NCBI GenBank assembly: GCA_030740315.1
Contig: JASLXN010000061.1
Span: 1 to 6,869 of the forward strand
Reading direction: 5' to 3'
Source of the DNA: Dehalococcoidia bacterium
GTDB lineage: Bacteria; Chloroflexota; Dehalococcoidia; JACVQG01; JAHKAY01
Length of the DNA stretch: 6,869 nt
Positions 1-5,648 of this stretch are shown here, in pieces. The notes under the pieces are model-generated. The model did not search any database, had not been told where the DNA came from, and was given only the letters and a program-made list of their open reading frames with translations. Position 1 is the first letter of the stretch. Each line of letters starts with the position of its first letter. Made by a program: the position numbers and the translations under genes.

Positions 1-1
1 C

Positions 2-1300
2 ACTATCGGCTATCCGGCCATTAGCGCCGCCCTGGGCGCAGACCTGTCTGAGGTGGTGTGGGTAGGAATCGGCTATTTCTTGGTAAGCGCCGGGCTACTG
101 TTCTTCATGGGCTGGCTGGGAGATACCCTGGGCCGACGCAAGGTCTATGTGTGGGGAATGGTGTTGATAGCAGTAGCACTGGGGCTGTCTGCGCTGGCGG
201 ATAATATCTTCCAGCTTATCTGCTGCAGACTGGTTATGGCGGTCGGGGTGGCCATGGCACAGGCTAATGCCACTGCTATAGTGGTGGAGGCCTTTCCGGT
301 GGGGGAGCGGGGCCGGGGGCTGGGAATCCTGGGTGGGGTGCAGGGGGCTGGGCTGGCAGCTGGGCCCCTAGCGGGGGGATACCTTCTGGCATCCTTGGGC
401 TGGCCCGCCCTCTTTTATATCCGCATCCCCCTGGCCATGACGGCCGCCCTGCTGGCATGGGCTACCCTACACCCCACCCCCCGCCAGGGAATGGCGAGGC
501 CGGATATCTTGGGGTCTGTCAGCCTGTTTATGGGCTTTGGGGGGCTGTTGGTGACGGTGAACCGAGTGGGGAAAATGGGTGTGGACTCCCTTTTGGTTTG
601 GGCGCCAGCGGCGGTGGCACTGGTCTTACTAGCTGTCTTCCCTCTAGTTGAGCGGAGGGCGTCACAGCCGGTGCTCAACCCCACCCTGTTCTCCAACCGG
701 AGTTTCATCTTGGCCCAGGGTGGATTTCTGTTCCACTTCGCCAGTTGGGGGGTAATGATGTTCCTCACCCCCTTCTATTTGGTGGAAGGGTTGGGCTACT
801 CCTCACAGACGGCCGGACTGCTGTTTGCCCTTTTTCCCGGTATGCGGGTGGTGCTGGCACCCCTCGCTGGTTCGCTGAGTGACCGTATAGGAGTGAAGAT
901 TCCGTGCTCCGTGGGGCTTCTGATTATGGCCGTCGGTCTGGGGTGGTTGAGCCGGCTTGGGCCAGGCCCGGATACAGCCCAGGTGGCCGCCGCCTTTGCT
1001 GTGGCTGGAGTAGGCTCTGCCTTGTTCGACCCCGTGGGCATCCGTGCCATTATGGAATCGGTGCCGCGCTCTCTGACGGGCACCGCCTCGGCCTCGGTGC
1101 CGGCGGCCCGGCAGCTTGGTGGCTCCGTCGGTGGCGCCCTGGGTGGGGCTATCCTGGCCGCCCAGGGGTCGGCACTGGGGACTGCGGCGGTGGTGGCAGG
1201 GTTCAGCACCGCTGTTATCATAGCTACAGCAATGGTCATGCTGGGCATGGCCGCCTGCCTGCTGCGCACTAAGGCTGGAGGGCTTCAAGAGAATGCATAG
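2..1300 (+). CDS. MFS transporter, DHA2 (EmrB/QacA-like) family, 5'-truncated by window edge
   Basis: The reading frame is open from base 2, upstream of the first in-frame GTG at 53, so the true start lies outside the window; 432 residues are visible. The first residues (T-I-G-Y-P-A-I, then A-A-L-G-A-D-L-S) match the end of helix 1 and the following loop of DHA2 transporters. MFS motif A is clear at visible residues 37-47 (G-W-L-G-D-T-L-G-R-R-K), and the antiporter-type motif C is the G-x-x-x-G-P-x-x-G-G stretch in the fifth helix. The P-V-L-N-P-T-L-F-S-N-R-S-F loop before a later helix is a DHA2 hallmark. I count 13 hydrophobic segments, so 14 with the missing first helix. It acts in the inner membrane, by family as a proton-coupled exporter of drugs or organic compounds, though uptake cannot be excluded. 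The substrate is unknown. It ends 101 bp before the CoA-transferase genes, with a promoter between, so co-transcription is uncertain. Confidence 0.93.
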   Translation, partial: TIGYPAISAALGADLSEVVWVGIGYFLVSAGLLFFMGWLGDTLGRRKVYVWGMVLIAVALGLSALADNIFQLICCRLVMAVGVAMAQANATAIVVEAFPVGERGRGLGILGGVQGAGLAAGPLAGGYLLASLGWPALFYIRIPLAMTAALLAWATLHPTPRQGMARPDILGSVSLFMGFGGLLVTVNRVGKMGVDSLLVWAPAAVALVLLAVFPLVERRASQPVLNPTLFSNRSFILAQGGFLFHFASWGVMMFLTPFYLVEGLGYSSQTAGLLFALFPGMRVVLAPLAGSLSDRIGVKIPCSVGLLIMAVGLGWLSRLGPGPDTAQVAAAFAVAGVGSALFDPVGIRAIMESVPRSLTGTASASVPAARQLGGSVGGALGGAILAAQGSALGTAAVVAGFSTAVIIATAMVMLGMAACLLRTKAGGLQENA

Positions 1301-1351
1301 AGCAACCGGAACTCAAATCCCGGCAGGGTGTGTGGGGGGAACAAATACTGC

Positions 1352-1379
1352 TTGACGCCGGGGGTAGCCCGGCTATAAT
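1352..1379 (+). promoter_or_regulatory. Near-consensus sigma70-type promoter for the CoA-transferase pair
   Basis: The -35 box is TTGACG (1352-1357, 5 of 6 consensus bases) and the -10 box is TATAAT (1374-1379, 6 of 6), with a 16-bp spacer. Transcription should begin near 1386. The -10 box overlaps an in-frame ATG (1378) of the CoA-transferase reading frame. That ATG and the earlier GTG (1330) are therefore poor candidates for the real start. The boxes are directly visible; promoter activity is inferred. Confidence 0.75.
1357..1373. promoter_or_regulatory. Inverted repeat filling the promoter spacer, candidate operator
   Basis: GCCGGG-GGTAG-CCCGGC is a perfect 6-bp inverted repeat with a 5-bp centre. 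It starts at the last base of the -35 box and ends just before the -10 box. A protein bound here would cover the RNA polymerase site. The G+C-rich background makes a chance match possible, and it has no following T-run, so I do not read it as the transporter gene's terminator. Confidence 0.4.
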
Positions 1380-1401
1380 GGGAAGCACTGTGAACGAGAA
1401 T

Positions 1402-2637
1402 ATGCTCTCCCCCTACCGGGCGCTGGACCTTACCGACTCTTCCGGTTTTCTCTGTGGCAAAATTCTCTCCGACCTAGGGGCCGAGGTCATCAAGGTGGAG
1501 CCGTCGGGCGGAGACCCCTCACGCCTCACCCCACCTTTCCTGGGGGAGCATCCCGACCCGGATCGGAGTCTCTATTGGTTCACGTACAACCTGGGCAAGA
1601 AGGGCATTACCCTGGATTTGGAATCTCCGGAGGGGCGTAGACTTTTCCTAAGCCTTGTGGAGAAGTCCGACTGGGTGATTGAGTCCTCTCCCCCCGGATA
1701 CATGGAGAGGTTGGGGCTTGGCTATCAGGAACTATCCCGGGTCAACCCCGGAATTGTGCTTACCTCCATCACTCCATTCGGACAGGACGGCCCCTACCAA
1801 GACTATAAAGGCTCAGACCTGGTTGCCATTGCCCTGGGGGGCTATATGTTCCTGTGCGGGGAGCCCGGACGTCCCCCGGTGAGGGTGAGCTTCCCGCAGG
1901 CCTGCCTGCATGGCTCTGGGGAGGCGGCAGTTGGCTCCATGATAGCCTTTTACGACCGCCAGAACACCGGTGAAGGGCAGTGGGTGGATGTCTCCATACA
2001 TGCCAGCATGGTACCAGTGTCTATGAATGCGCCACCCTGGTGGCAACTAAGGAATGTTATCGTACGTCGCCAGGGGACCTGTCGTGCGGGCCTCAGCTCC
2101 GGGGCGGTGCAGCGCCAGACTTGGCCCTGTAAGGACGGCTTTGTCACCTTCATCGTCATCGCCGGTACCGCCGGTGCTAACACCAACCGTGGGTTGGTGG
2201 CTTGGATGGACGAGGAGGCCCTGGCCGACGACTTCATCAAGGGAATTGACTGGGACAGCCTTGATATGTCCACCTTGACCCAGGAGATGCATCATGCCAT
2301 TGAGCAGCGCATCGGCCGCTTCTTTAAGTCCCACACACCGTGGGAACTATACGAAGAGGCCATGTCCCGGCGCATAATGCTCTATCCCGTGGCCACCATA
2401 CCCGATATCGCCAGTAGCCCGCAGCTTGAGTCCCGGGGCTTCTGGGCCGAGGTGCCCCACCCCGAGTTGGGCCGCAGTATCACCTATCCCACCCCCATCA
2501 TCCGTGACAGCCAAGTTCCCTTCCCGATGGGGCGTCGCGCCCCGTTGGTGGGTGAGGACAACGACGAGATATACGGGGGATTACTGGGTCTTTCATCCGC
2601 CGAAATCGACAGTCTTCGCCGGACTGGGGTGATATGA
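1402..2637 (+). CDS. CaiB/BaiF (class III) CoA-transferase family protein lacking the catalytic Asp
   Basis: This is a 411-residue class III CoA-transferase family protein; the family moves CoA between acyl-CoA and free acid. Family features in order: R-A-L-D-L near residue 6, L-G-A-E-V-I-K-V-E at 25-33, K-K-G-I-T-L-D-L, the P-P-G-Y-M-E-R-L-G-L-G-Y segment, I-T-P-F-G-Q-D-G-P, and T-G-E-G-Q-W-V-D-V-S. At the position of the catalytic Asp (Asp169 in formyl-CoA transferase) the motif reads Q-A-C-L-H-G-S-G-E-A-A-V-G, placing Cys168 there. I recall a subfamily with Q-A-Y-L-H at this site, so the loss is probably a lineage trait and not damage. I chose ATG 1402 because it lies just after the predicted transcription start and homology begins immediately; it has only a weak ribosome site. 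GTG 1390, preceded by GGAAG, is the alternative for read-through transcripts. The stop overlaps the next start (ATGA), implying tight coupling. Family assignment is firm; activity alone is doubtful. Confidence 0.92.
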   Translation: MLSPYRALDLTDSSGFLCGKILSDLGAEVIKVEPSGGDPSRLTPPFLGEHPDPDRSLYWFTYNLGKKGITLDLESPEGRRLFLSLVEKSDWVIESSPPGYMERLGLGYQELSRVNPGIVLTSITPFGQDGPYQDYKGSDLVAIALGGYMFLCGEPGRPPVRVSFPQACLHGSGEAAVGSMIAFYDRQNTGEGQWVDVSIHASMVPVSMNAPPWWQLRNVIVRRQGTCRAGLSSGAVQRQTWPCKDGFVTFIVIAGTAGANTNRGLVAWMDEEALADDFIKGIDWDSLDMSTLTQEMHHAIEQRIGRFFKSHTPWELYEEAMSRRIMLYPVATIPDIASSPQLESRGFWAEVPHPELGRSITYPTPIIRDSQVPFPMGRRAPLVGEDNDEIYGGLLGLSSAEIDSLRRTGVI

Positions 2638-3845
2638 CTCGCCAGGTGTTCGAAAGTCTCAAGGTGGCCGATTTCACCTGGGCGGTGGTGGGCCCCATGA
2701 TGTCCCGCTACCTGTCCAACCACGGGGCCACTGTGGTAAAGCTGGAGACGGCCACTCGCCCGGATGTGGTGCGCACCACCCCCCCTTTCAAGGGGGCCCA
2801 TACGCACCGAGACCAGAGCGGCTACTTCTCCATGTTCAACTCCGGCAAACGCAGTCTCACCGTCAACTTGTCCCAGCCGAAAGGTCGGGAGGTAGCTCAC
2901 CGCCTGGTGATGTGGTCGGATGTGGTACTGGTCAGCTTCGCCCCCGGGGTGATGGCGCGCTGGGGACTGGACTACGAGAGCGTGTGCCGAGACAGGCCGG
3001 ACATCATCATGATTAGCACCACCAACTTGGGCATGACCGGTCCGCATGCCTCCAGCGCCGGCTTCGGTACTCAGCTTGTCGCACTGGCCGGGTTCTCGCA
3101 CCTTACCGGATGGCCCGATGGAGAGCCCAACCAGCCCTACGGGGCCTATACTGATGTAGTAGCCCCTCGCTTCGGTGCTGCCTCCATCATCGCTGCCCTG
3201 GACCACAGACGGCGTACCGGAAAGGGCCGGCACATCGATCTATCTCAGCTTGAGGCTGGAGTCCATTTCCTGGCCCCTCTGCTGGTGGACTACTTCACAA
3301 CGGGGCGGGAGGCCATACGCTCCGGAAACCTTGACCCCGTTGCCGCCCCTCACGGGGCCTTCCCCTGCCGGGGGGAGGATCGGTGGCTGGCCATAGCCTG
3401 CTCTACACAGGAGGAGTGGCATTCCCTGTGCCAGGTGATGGGGCTCCAGAAGATGGCCGAAGACCCTCGCTTCACCACCCTTGAGGCTCGCAAGCTGAAC
3501 GAGGGAGAGCTGGGCGACATGGTTGCCAGGTGGAGCCAGACACAGGAGGCCGATGTGGCTATGGGCCTGTTGCAGCAGGCGGGCGTGCCCGCCGGTGTGG
3601 TGCAGGATAGTAGGGATGTCTCAAACGACCCCCAGCTCACCCACCGGGGGTACTGGGTAGAGCTGGAGCACCCCGAGATGGGCCGGCATCGCTATCCCGC
3701 ACCGGCCTTCACCCTTTCACGCACCCCGGCTCAGCTACACCCCTCACCGTGTCTGGGAGAGCACAACGAGTTCGTGTGCCGTGAACTCTTGGGCCTTTCC
3801 GAGGAGGAGTATATACAGCTACTGGTGGAGGGCGTTCTGGAATAG
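2634..3845 (+). CDS. CaiB/BaiF (class III) CoA-transferase with catalytic Asp
   Basis: This 403-residue protein is a full-length class III CoA-transferase. Visible family segments are L-K-V-A-D-F-T-W near residue 9, H-G-A-T-V-V-K-L-E at 30-38, N-S-G-K-R-S-L-T-V-N-L, P-G-V-M-A-R-W-G-L-D-Y, N-L-G-M-T-G-P, and T-G-K-G-R-H-I-D-L-S. The catalytic Asp is Asp174 in G-A-Y-T-D-V-V-A-P-R-F-G-A. This Asp forms the acyl anhydride and acyl-enzyme intermediates in formyl-CoA transferase. The C-terminal part carries A-G-V-P-A-G-V-V-Q and P-C-L-G-E-H-N, both usual in the family. ATG 2634 overlaps the preceding stop by 4 bases, and GGGGTGAT stands immediately before it. The upstream partner lacks the Asp, so the two may form one heteromeric enzyme. 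Donor and acceptor acids are unknown. Confidence 0.93.
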   Translation: MTRQVFESLKVADFTWAVVGPMMSRYLSNHGATVVKLETATRPDVVRTTPPFKGAHTHRDQSGYFSMFNSGKRSLTVNLSQPKGREVAHRLVMWSDVVLVSFAPGVMARWGLDYESVCRDRPDIIMISTTNLGMTGPHASSAGFGTQLVALAGFSHLTGWPDGEPNQPYGAYTDVVAPRFGAASIIAALDHRRRTGKGRHIDLSQLEAGVHFLAPLLVDYFTTGREAIRSGNLDPVAAPHGAFPCRGEDRWLAIACSTQEEWHSLCQVMGLQKMAEDPRFTTLEARKLNEGELGDMVARWSQTQEADVAMGLLQQAGVPAGVVQDSRDVSNDPQLTHRGYWVELEHPEMGRHRYPAPAFTLSRTPAQLHPSPCLGEHNEFVCRELLGLSEEEYIQLLVEGVLE

Positions 3846-3952
3846 CATTCTTCCTCAGCCTACCACTCTGCGTACCGGGGCAAAAGAGGTGGTCCGATTG
3901 GAAAGAAGGAAAAGGGATAGGAGAGGCGGCAGGCCTGTTCATCCCTTGGGGG

Positions 3953-3978
3953 GTCTGGGGGGCTCCTGCCCTCCAGAT
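3953..3978. other. G+C-rich hairpin downstream of the CoA-transferase pair
   Basis: Bases 3954-3962 pair with 3969-3977 (nine pairs, one of them G-U) around a 6-base loop, CTCCTG; a further G-U pair extends it to 3953/3978. It lies about 108 bp past the stop of the second CoA-transferase gene. There is no T-run on either strand after it, so it is not a textbook intrinsic terminator. It may protect a 3' end or act with a termination factor. Confidence 0.4.
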
Positions 3979-4013
3979 AAATAAACAGAGGGTAGGATGG
4001 CCGGAAGAAAAGA

Positions 4014-4028
4014 GTTTGCTAAGCAAAC
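4014..4028. promoter_or_regulatory. 15-bp perfect palindrome upstream of the dehydrogenase promoter
   Basis: GTTTGCT-A-AGCAAAC is a perfect inverted repeat with 7-bp arms and one central base. Its centre is about 56 bp upstream of the predicted transcription start, a usual place for an activator, and it ends 13 bp before the -35 box. It is more A+T-rich than its surroundings, which makes it stand out. The binding protein is unknown. Confidence 0.5.
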
Positions 4029-4041
4029 GTCTACCTCATAG

Positions 4042-4070
4042 TTGAAACCCTTGGGGGCTTGATGTACAAT
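4042..4070 (+). promoter_or_regulatory. Sigma70-type promoter for the acyl-CoA dehydrogenase gene
   Basis: The -35 box is TTGAAA (4042-4047) and the -10 box is TACAAT (4065-4070), each matching 5 of 6 consensus bases, with an ideal 17-bp spacer. Transcription should begin near 4077. The dehydrogenase start at 4367 is about 290 nt further on, so the transcript would carry an unusually long leader. Confidence 0.65.
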
Positions 4071-4072
4071 GT

Positions 4073-4084
4073 CATGCCAGCATG
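4073..4084. promoter_or_regulatory. Inverted repeat over the predicted transcription start, candidate operator
   Basis: CATGC-CA-GCATG has perfect 5-bp arms and a 2-bp centre, and it straddles the predicted start near 4077. This is a typical place for a repressor site. It is short, so chance is a fair alternative. Confidence 0.35.
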
Positions 4085-4113
4085 GGGACGAAGTTAAGCA
4101 AAGCTGCTAGGGT

Positions 4114-4131
4114 CAGGCCCTTCGGGGCCTG
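4114..4131 (+). other. UUCG-tetraloop hairpin in the leader
   Basis: CAGGCCC (4114-4120) pairs perfectly with GGGCCTG (4125-4131) around TTCG. This gives the C(UUCG)G tetraloop, an exceptionally stable RNA cap. A short T-run (4138-4141) follows six bases later, too weak and too far for a standard terminator. The nonamer GCCCTTCGG from this hairpin recurs at 4143-4151, where it can form only a 3-bp stem. Confidence 0.6.
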
Positions 4132-4225
4132 TGGCTGTTTTCGCCCTTCGGCTCATGACTCAAACCGGGTCACTGGGAATATCAACCTTTTCCCCTCTCT
4201 GGCACTGGGCCTACTGCTGCTGCCG

Positions 4226-4266
4226 GGCCTCTTGTAGCGTAAGCTGCAAGAGGCCAACTTACGCTA
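4226..4266 (+). promoter_or_regulatory. Pair of mutually exclusive leader hairpins, candidate RNA switch
   Basis: Hairpin A pairs 4226-4238 with 4243-4255: 13 continuous pairs, including one G-U, capped by GTAA (4239-4242), a GNRA tetraloop. Hairpin B pairs TAGCGTAAG (4235-4243) with CTTACGCTA (4258-4266): nine perfect pairs around a 14-base loop. The left arm of B uses the tip and loop of A, so both cannot form at once. Such competition is the architecture of attenuators and riboswitches. A has more G-C pairs and should dominate. No T-run follows either, so any control would act through translation, RNA stability or protein binding. A mobile palindromic repeat is the alternative. Confidence 0.5.
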
Positions 4267-4290
4267 ACTTCATCACCATATATCTCGTAT

Positions 4291-4323
4291 TAGCCCTTTT
4301 AGAAATCCTTTATCCGCGGGCTA
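4291..4323 (+). other. Weak long-loop hairpin before the dehydrogenase gene
   Basis: TAGCCC (4291-4296) is complementary to GGGCTA (4318-4323) across a 21-base A+T-rich loop. It lies 30 bases before the ribosome site. With six pairs and a long loop it may be chance. Confidence 0.25.
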
Positions 4324-4352
4324 TTCTAATCGGTCCCAAATTTTGGTAAAAC

Positions 4353-4358
4353 AAGGAG
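4353..4358 (+). promoter_or_regulatory. Ribosome binding site that fixes the dehydrogenase start
   Basis: AAGGAG stands 8 bases before GTG 4367. The earlier in-frame TTG (4343) and GTG (4346) precede this site, and GTG 4358 overlaps it. The ATG at 4362 is out of frame. This selects GTG 4367. Confidence 0.7.
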
Positions 4359-4366
4359 TGGATGGA

Positions 4367-5527
4367 GTGTACCCCTTTATATCTGAGGAGCAGAAGATGA
4401 CAGTGGCCAGCATCAGGGAGTTCGTGGCCAAAGAGGTGATCCCCGTGGCACCAACCTTAGAGGCCCGCAACGAATACCCGTGGACGTTGGTGGACAGATT
4501 CAAGGAGATGGGCCTGTTCGGCTGCATCATCCCCCAGGAGTACGGCGGCCTGGGGATGGGCTTTGCCACATATGCCTTGGTGGTGGAGGAGGTAGCAGCA
4601 GGCTGGATGAGCCTGGTGGGCCTGTTCAACACGCACCTCATCATGGCCTACATCGTAGTGAACCATGGCACCTTGGAGCAGAAACGGAATCTGCTGCCGG
4701 CCATGGCCCGAGGGGAGAAACGGGGGGGCCTGGCCCTGACCGAACCCGATACCGGCAGCGATGTTCAGGCCATCCGCACCACCGCCACCCGCCAGGACGG
4801 CCACTATGCCCTGACCGGCAGCAAAATGTTTCTCACCAACGGCCGCAACGGCAACACCTTCGCCCTGCTGGCCCGGACCGACCCCAACGCCACCCCTGCT
4901 CACCGCGGCCTAAGTTGCTTTATAGTAGAGAAAGGGCCTGGATTTGTGGTAGGTTCCGACGCCGATAAGATGGGTTACCGCAGCATTGACACCTGTCAGA
5001 TATTCCTGGAGGAGATGCCCGTGGCGGCTTCCACCCTGGTGGGGGGCAAGGAAGGCCGGGGGTTCAGACAGGTGATGGACGGGCTGGAGGTGGGCCGCAT
5101 TAATGTGGCCGCCCGCGCGGTAGGGGTGGCCCGGGCCGCCCACGAAGCCTCAGTTATGTACGCCCAGCAACGGCACACCTTCGGCAAGCCTATTGCGGAG
5201 CACCAGTCCATCCAGATACGGCTGGCCGATATGGCCGTAAACTTGGAGGCCGCCAGACTGCTGACCCACGCCGCTGCAACCCGCAAGGACATGGGCGAGC
5301 CCTGTGGCCTCGAGGCGGCCATGGCCAAGCTGTTCGCTAGCGAGACTTCCCTTAACGGTACCATGGAGGCTATGCGGATTCACGGGGGCTACGGCTTTAC
5401 CAAAGACCTCCCCATAGAGCGTCTTTATCGGGATGCTCCCTTGATGGTCATAGGCGAGGGCACCAATGAAATCCAGCGCCTGTTGATAGCCCGCAAAGTG
5501 CTGGAGCGCCACCGAGTTTCACAATAA
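4367..5527 (+). CDS. Acyl-CoA dehydrogenase (FAD-dependent)
   Basis: The 386-residue product is a full-length acyl-CoA dehydrogenase, which oxidises an acyl-CoA to the 2,3-enoyl-CoA and normally passes electrons to electron-transfer flavoprotein in the cytoplasm. The N-terminal helical domain opens with I-S-E-E-Q-K-M and has the G-L-F-G-C-I-I-P-Q-E-Y-G-G-L-G segment. The FAD/substrate signature L-T-E-P-D-T-G-S-D is at residues 124-132, with K-M-F-L-T-N-G from 153. The C-terminal domain has R-H-T-F-G-K-P-I from 269 and G-G-Y-G-F-T-K-D-L-P-I-E-R-L-Y-R-D. The catalytic Glu is predicted to be Glu364 in I-G-E-G-T-N-E-I-Q, at the position used by short- and medium-chain enzymes. The GTG start gives the usual family length. 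It has its own promoter and long leader, and no gene follows closely on its strand except a broken cytochrome. Chain length and substrate cannot be told. Confidence 0.95.
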   Translation: MYPFISEEQKMTVASIREFVAKEVIPVAPTLEARNEYPWTLVDRFKEMGLFGCIIPQEYGGLGMGFATYALVVEEVAAGWMSLVGLFNTHLIMAYIVVNHGTLEQKRNLLPAMARGEKRGGLALTEPDTGSDVQAIRTTATRQDGHYALTGSKMFLTNGRNGNTFALLARTDPNATPAHRGLSCFIVEKGPGFVVGSDADKMGYRSIDTCQIFLEEMPVAASTLVGGKEGRGFRQVMDGLEVGRINVAARAVGVARAAHEASVMYAQQRHTFGKPIAEHQSIQIRLADMAVNLEAARLLTHAAATRKDMGEPCGLEAAMAKLFASETSLNGTMEAMRIHGGYGFTKDLPIERLYRDAPLMVIGEGTNEIQRLLIARKVLERHRVSQ

Positions 5528-5648
5528 CTTATCTATCCACCTACACAAGAGATGCAGAATACCATGAGACAAAGGCATGGCGGGTTACCCTGGTAGTGCT
5601 ACCGGCGGCAGTGATGAGAGCGGACTGATAGAGCGACCGGGGCACTAG

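Larger units (their letters stand above)
3846..4366. other. 521-bp intergenic region with promoter and long structured leader
   Basis: No credible gene lies here; short open frames on both strands have no recognisable domain. From left to right it holds a G+C-rich hairpin (3953-3978), a 15-bp palindrome (4014-4028), a promoter (4042-4070), an inverted repeat at the predicted transcription start (4073-4084), a UUCG-capped hairpin (4114-4131), two mutually exclusive hairpins (4226-4266), a weaker hairpin (4291-4323) and the ribosome site (4353-4358). The part transcribed from the promoter would give a leader of about 290 nt before the dehydrogenase GTG. Confidence 0.7.

Noticed and set aside
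796..1288. Two long minus-strand open frames within the transporter gene
   Set aside because: They are shadows of the transporter coding strand, with low-complexity Ala/Pro/Arg content and no domain.
2484..3233. 249-residue open frame on the minus strand across the two CoA-transferase genes
   Set aside because: It is antisense to two well-supported genes, rich in Gly, His, Pro and Ser, and has no recognisable domain: a shadow of high G+C coding.
3709..4026. 105-residue minus-strand open frame over the end of the second CoA-transferase gene
   Set aside because: No ribosome site or domain; half of it is antisense to a real gene.
4090..4099. The decamer GAAGTTAAGC, identical to a conserved piece of 5S rRNA
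   Set aside because: The rest of the 5S rRNA (the conserved stretch before it, the closing stem and the 3' half) does not match, so it is taken as chance.
4084..4145. Loose resemblance to a c-di-GMP (GEMM) riboswitch core (GGGGACG ... GCAAAGC ... GGG)
   Set aside because: The tetraloop-receptor segment and the second helix signature are missing, and the spacing is wrong. I cannot support a riboswitch class by eye.
4131..4349. 72-residue open frame in the leader
   Set aside because: Its GTG lies in the 3' arm of the UUCG hairpin, no ribosome site precedes it, composition is unlike a protein, and it overlaps structured RNA.
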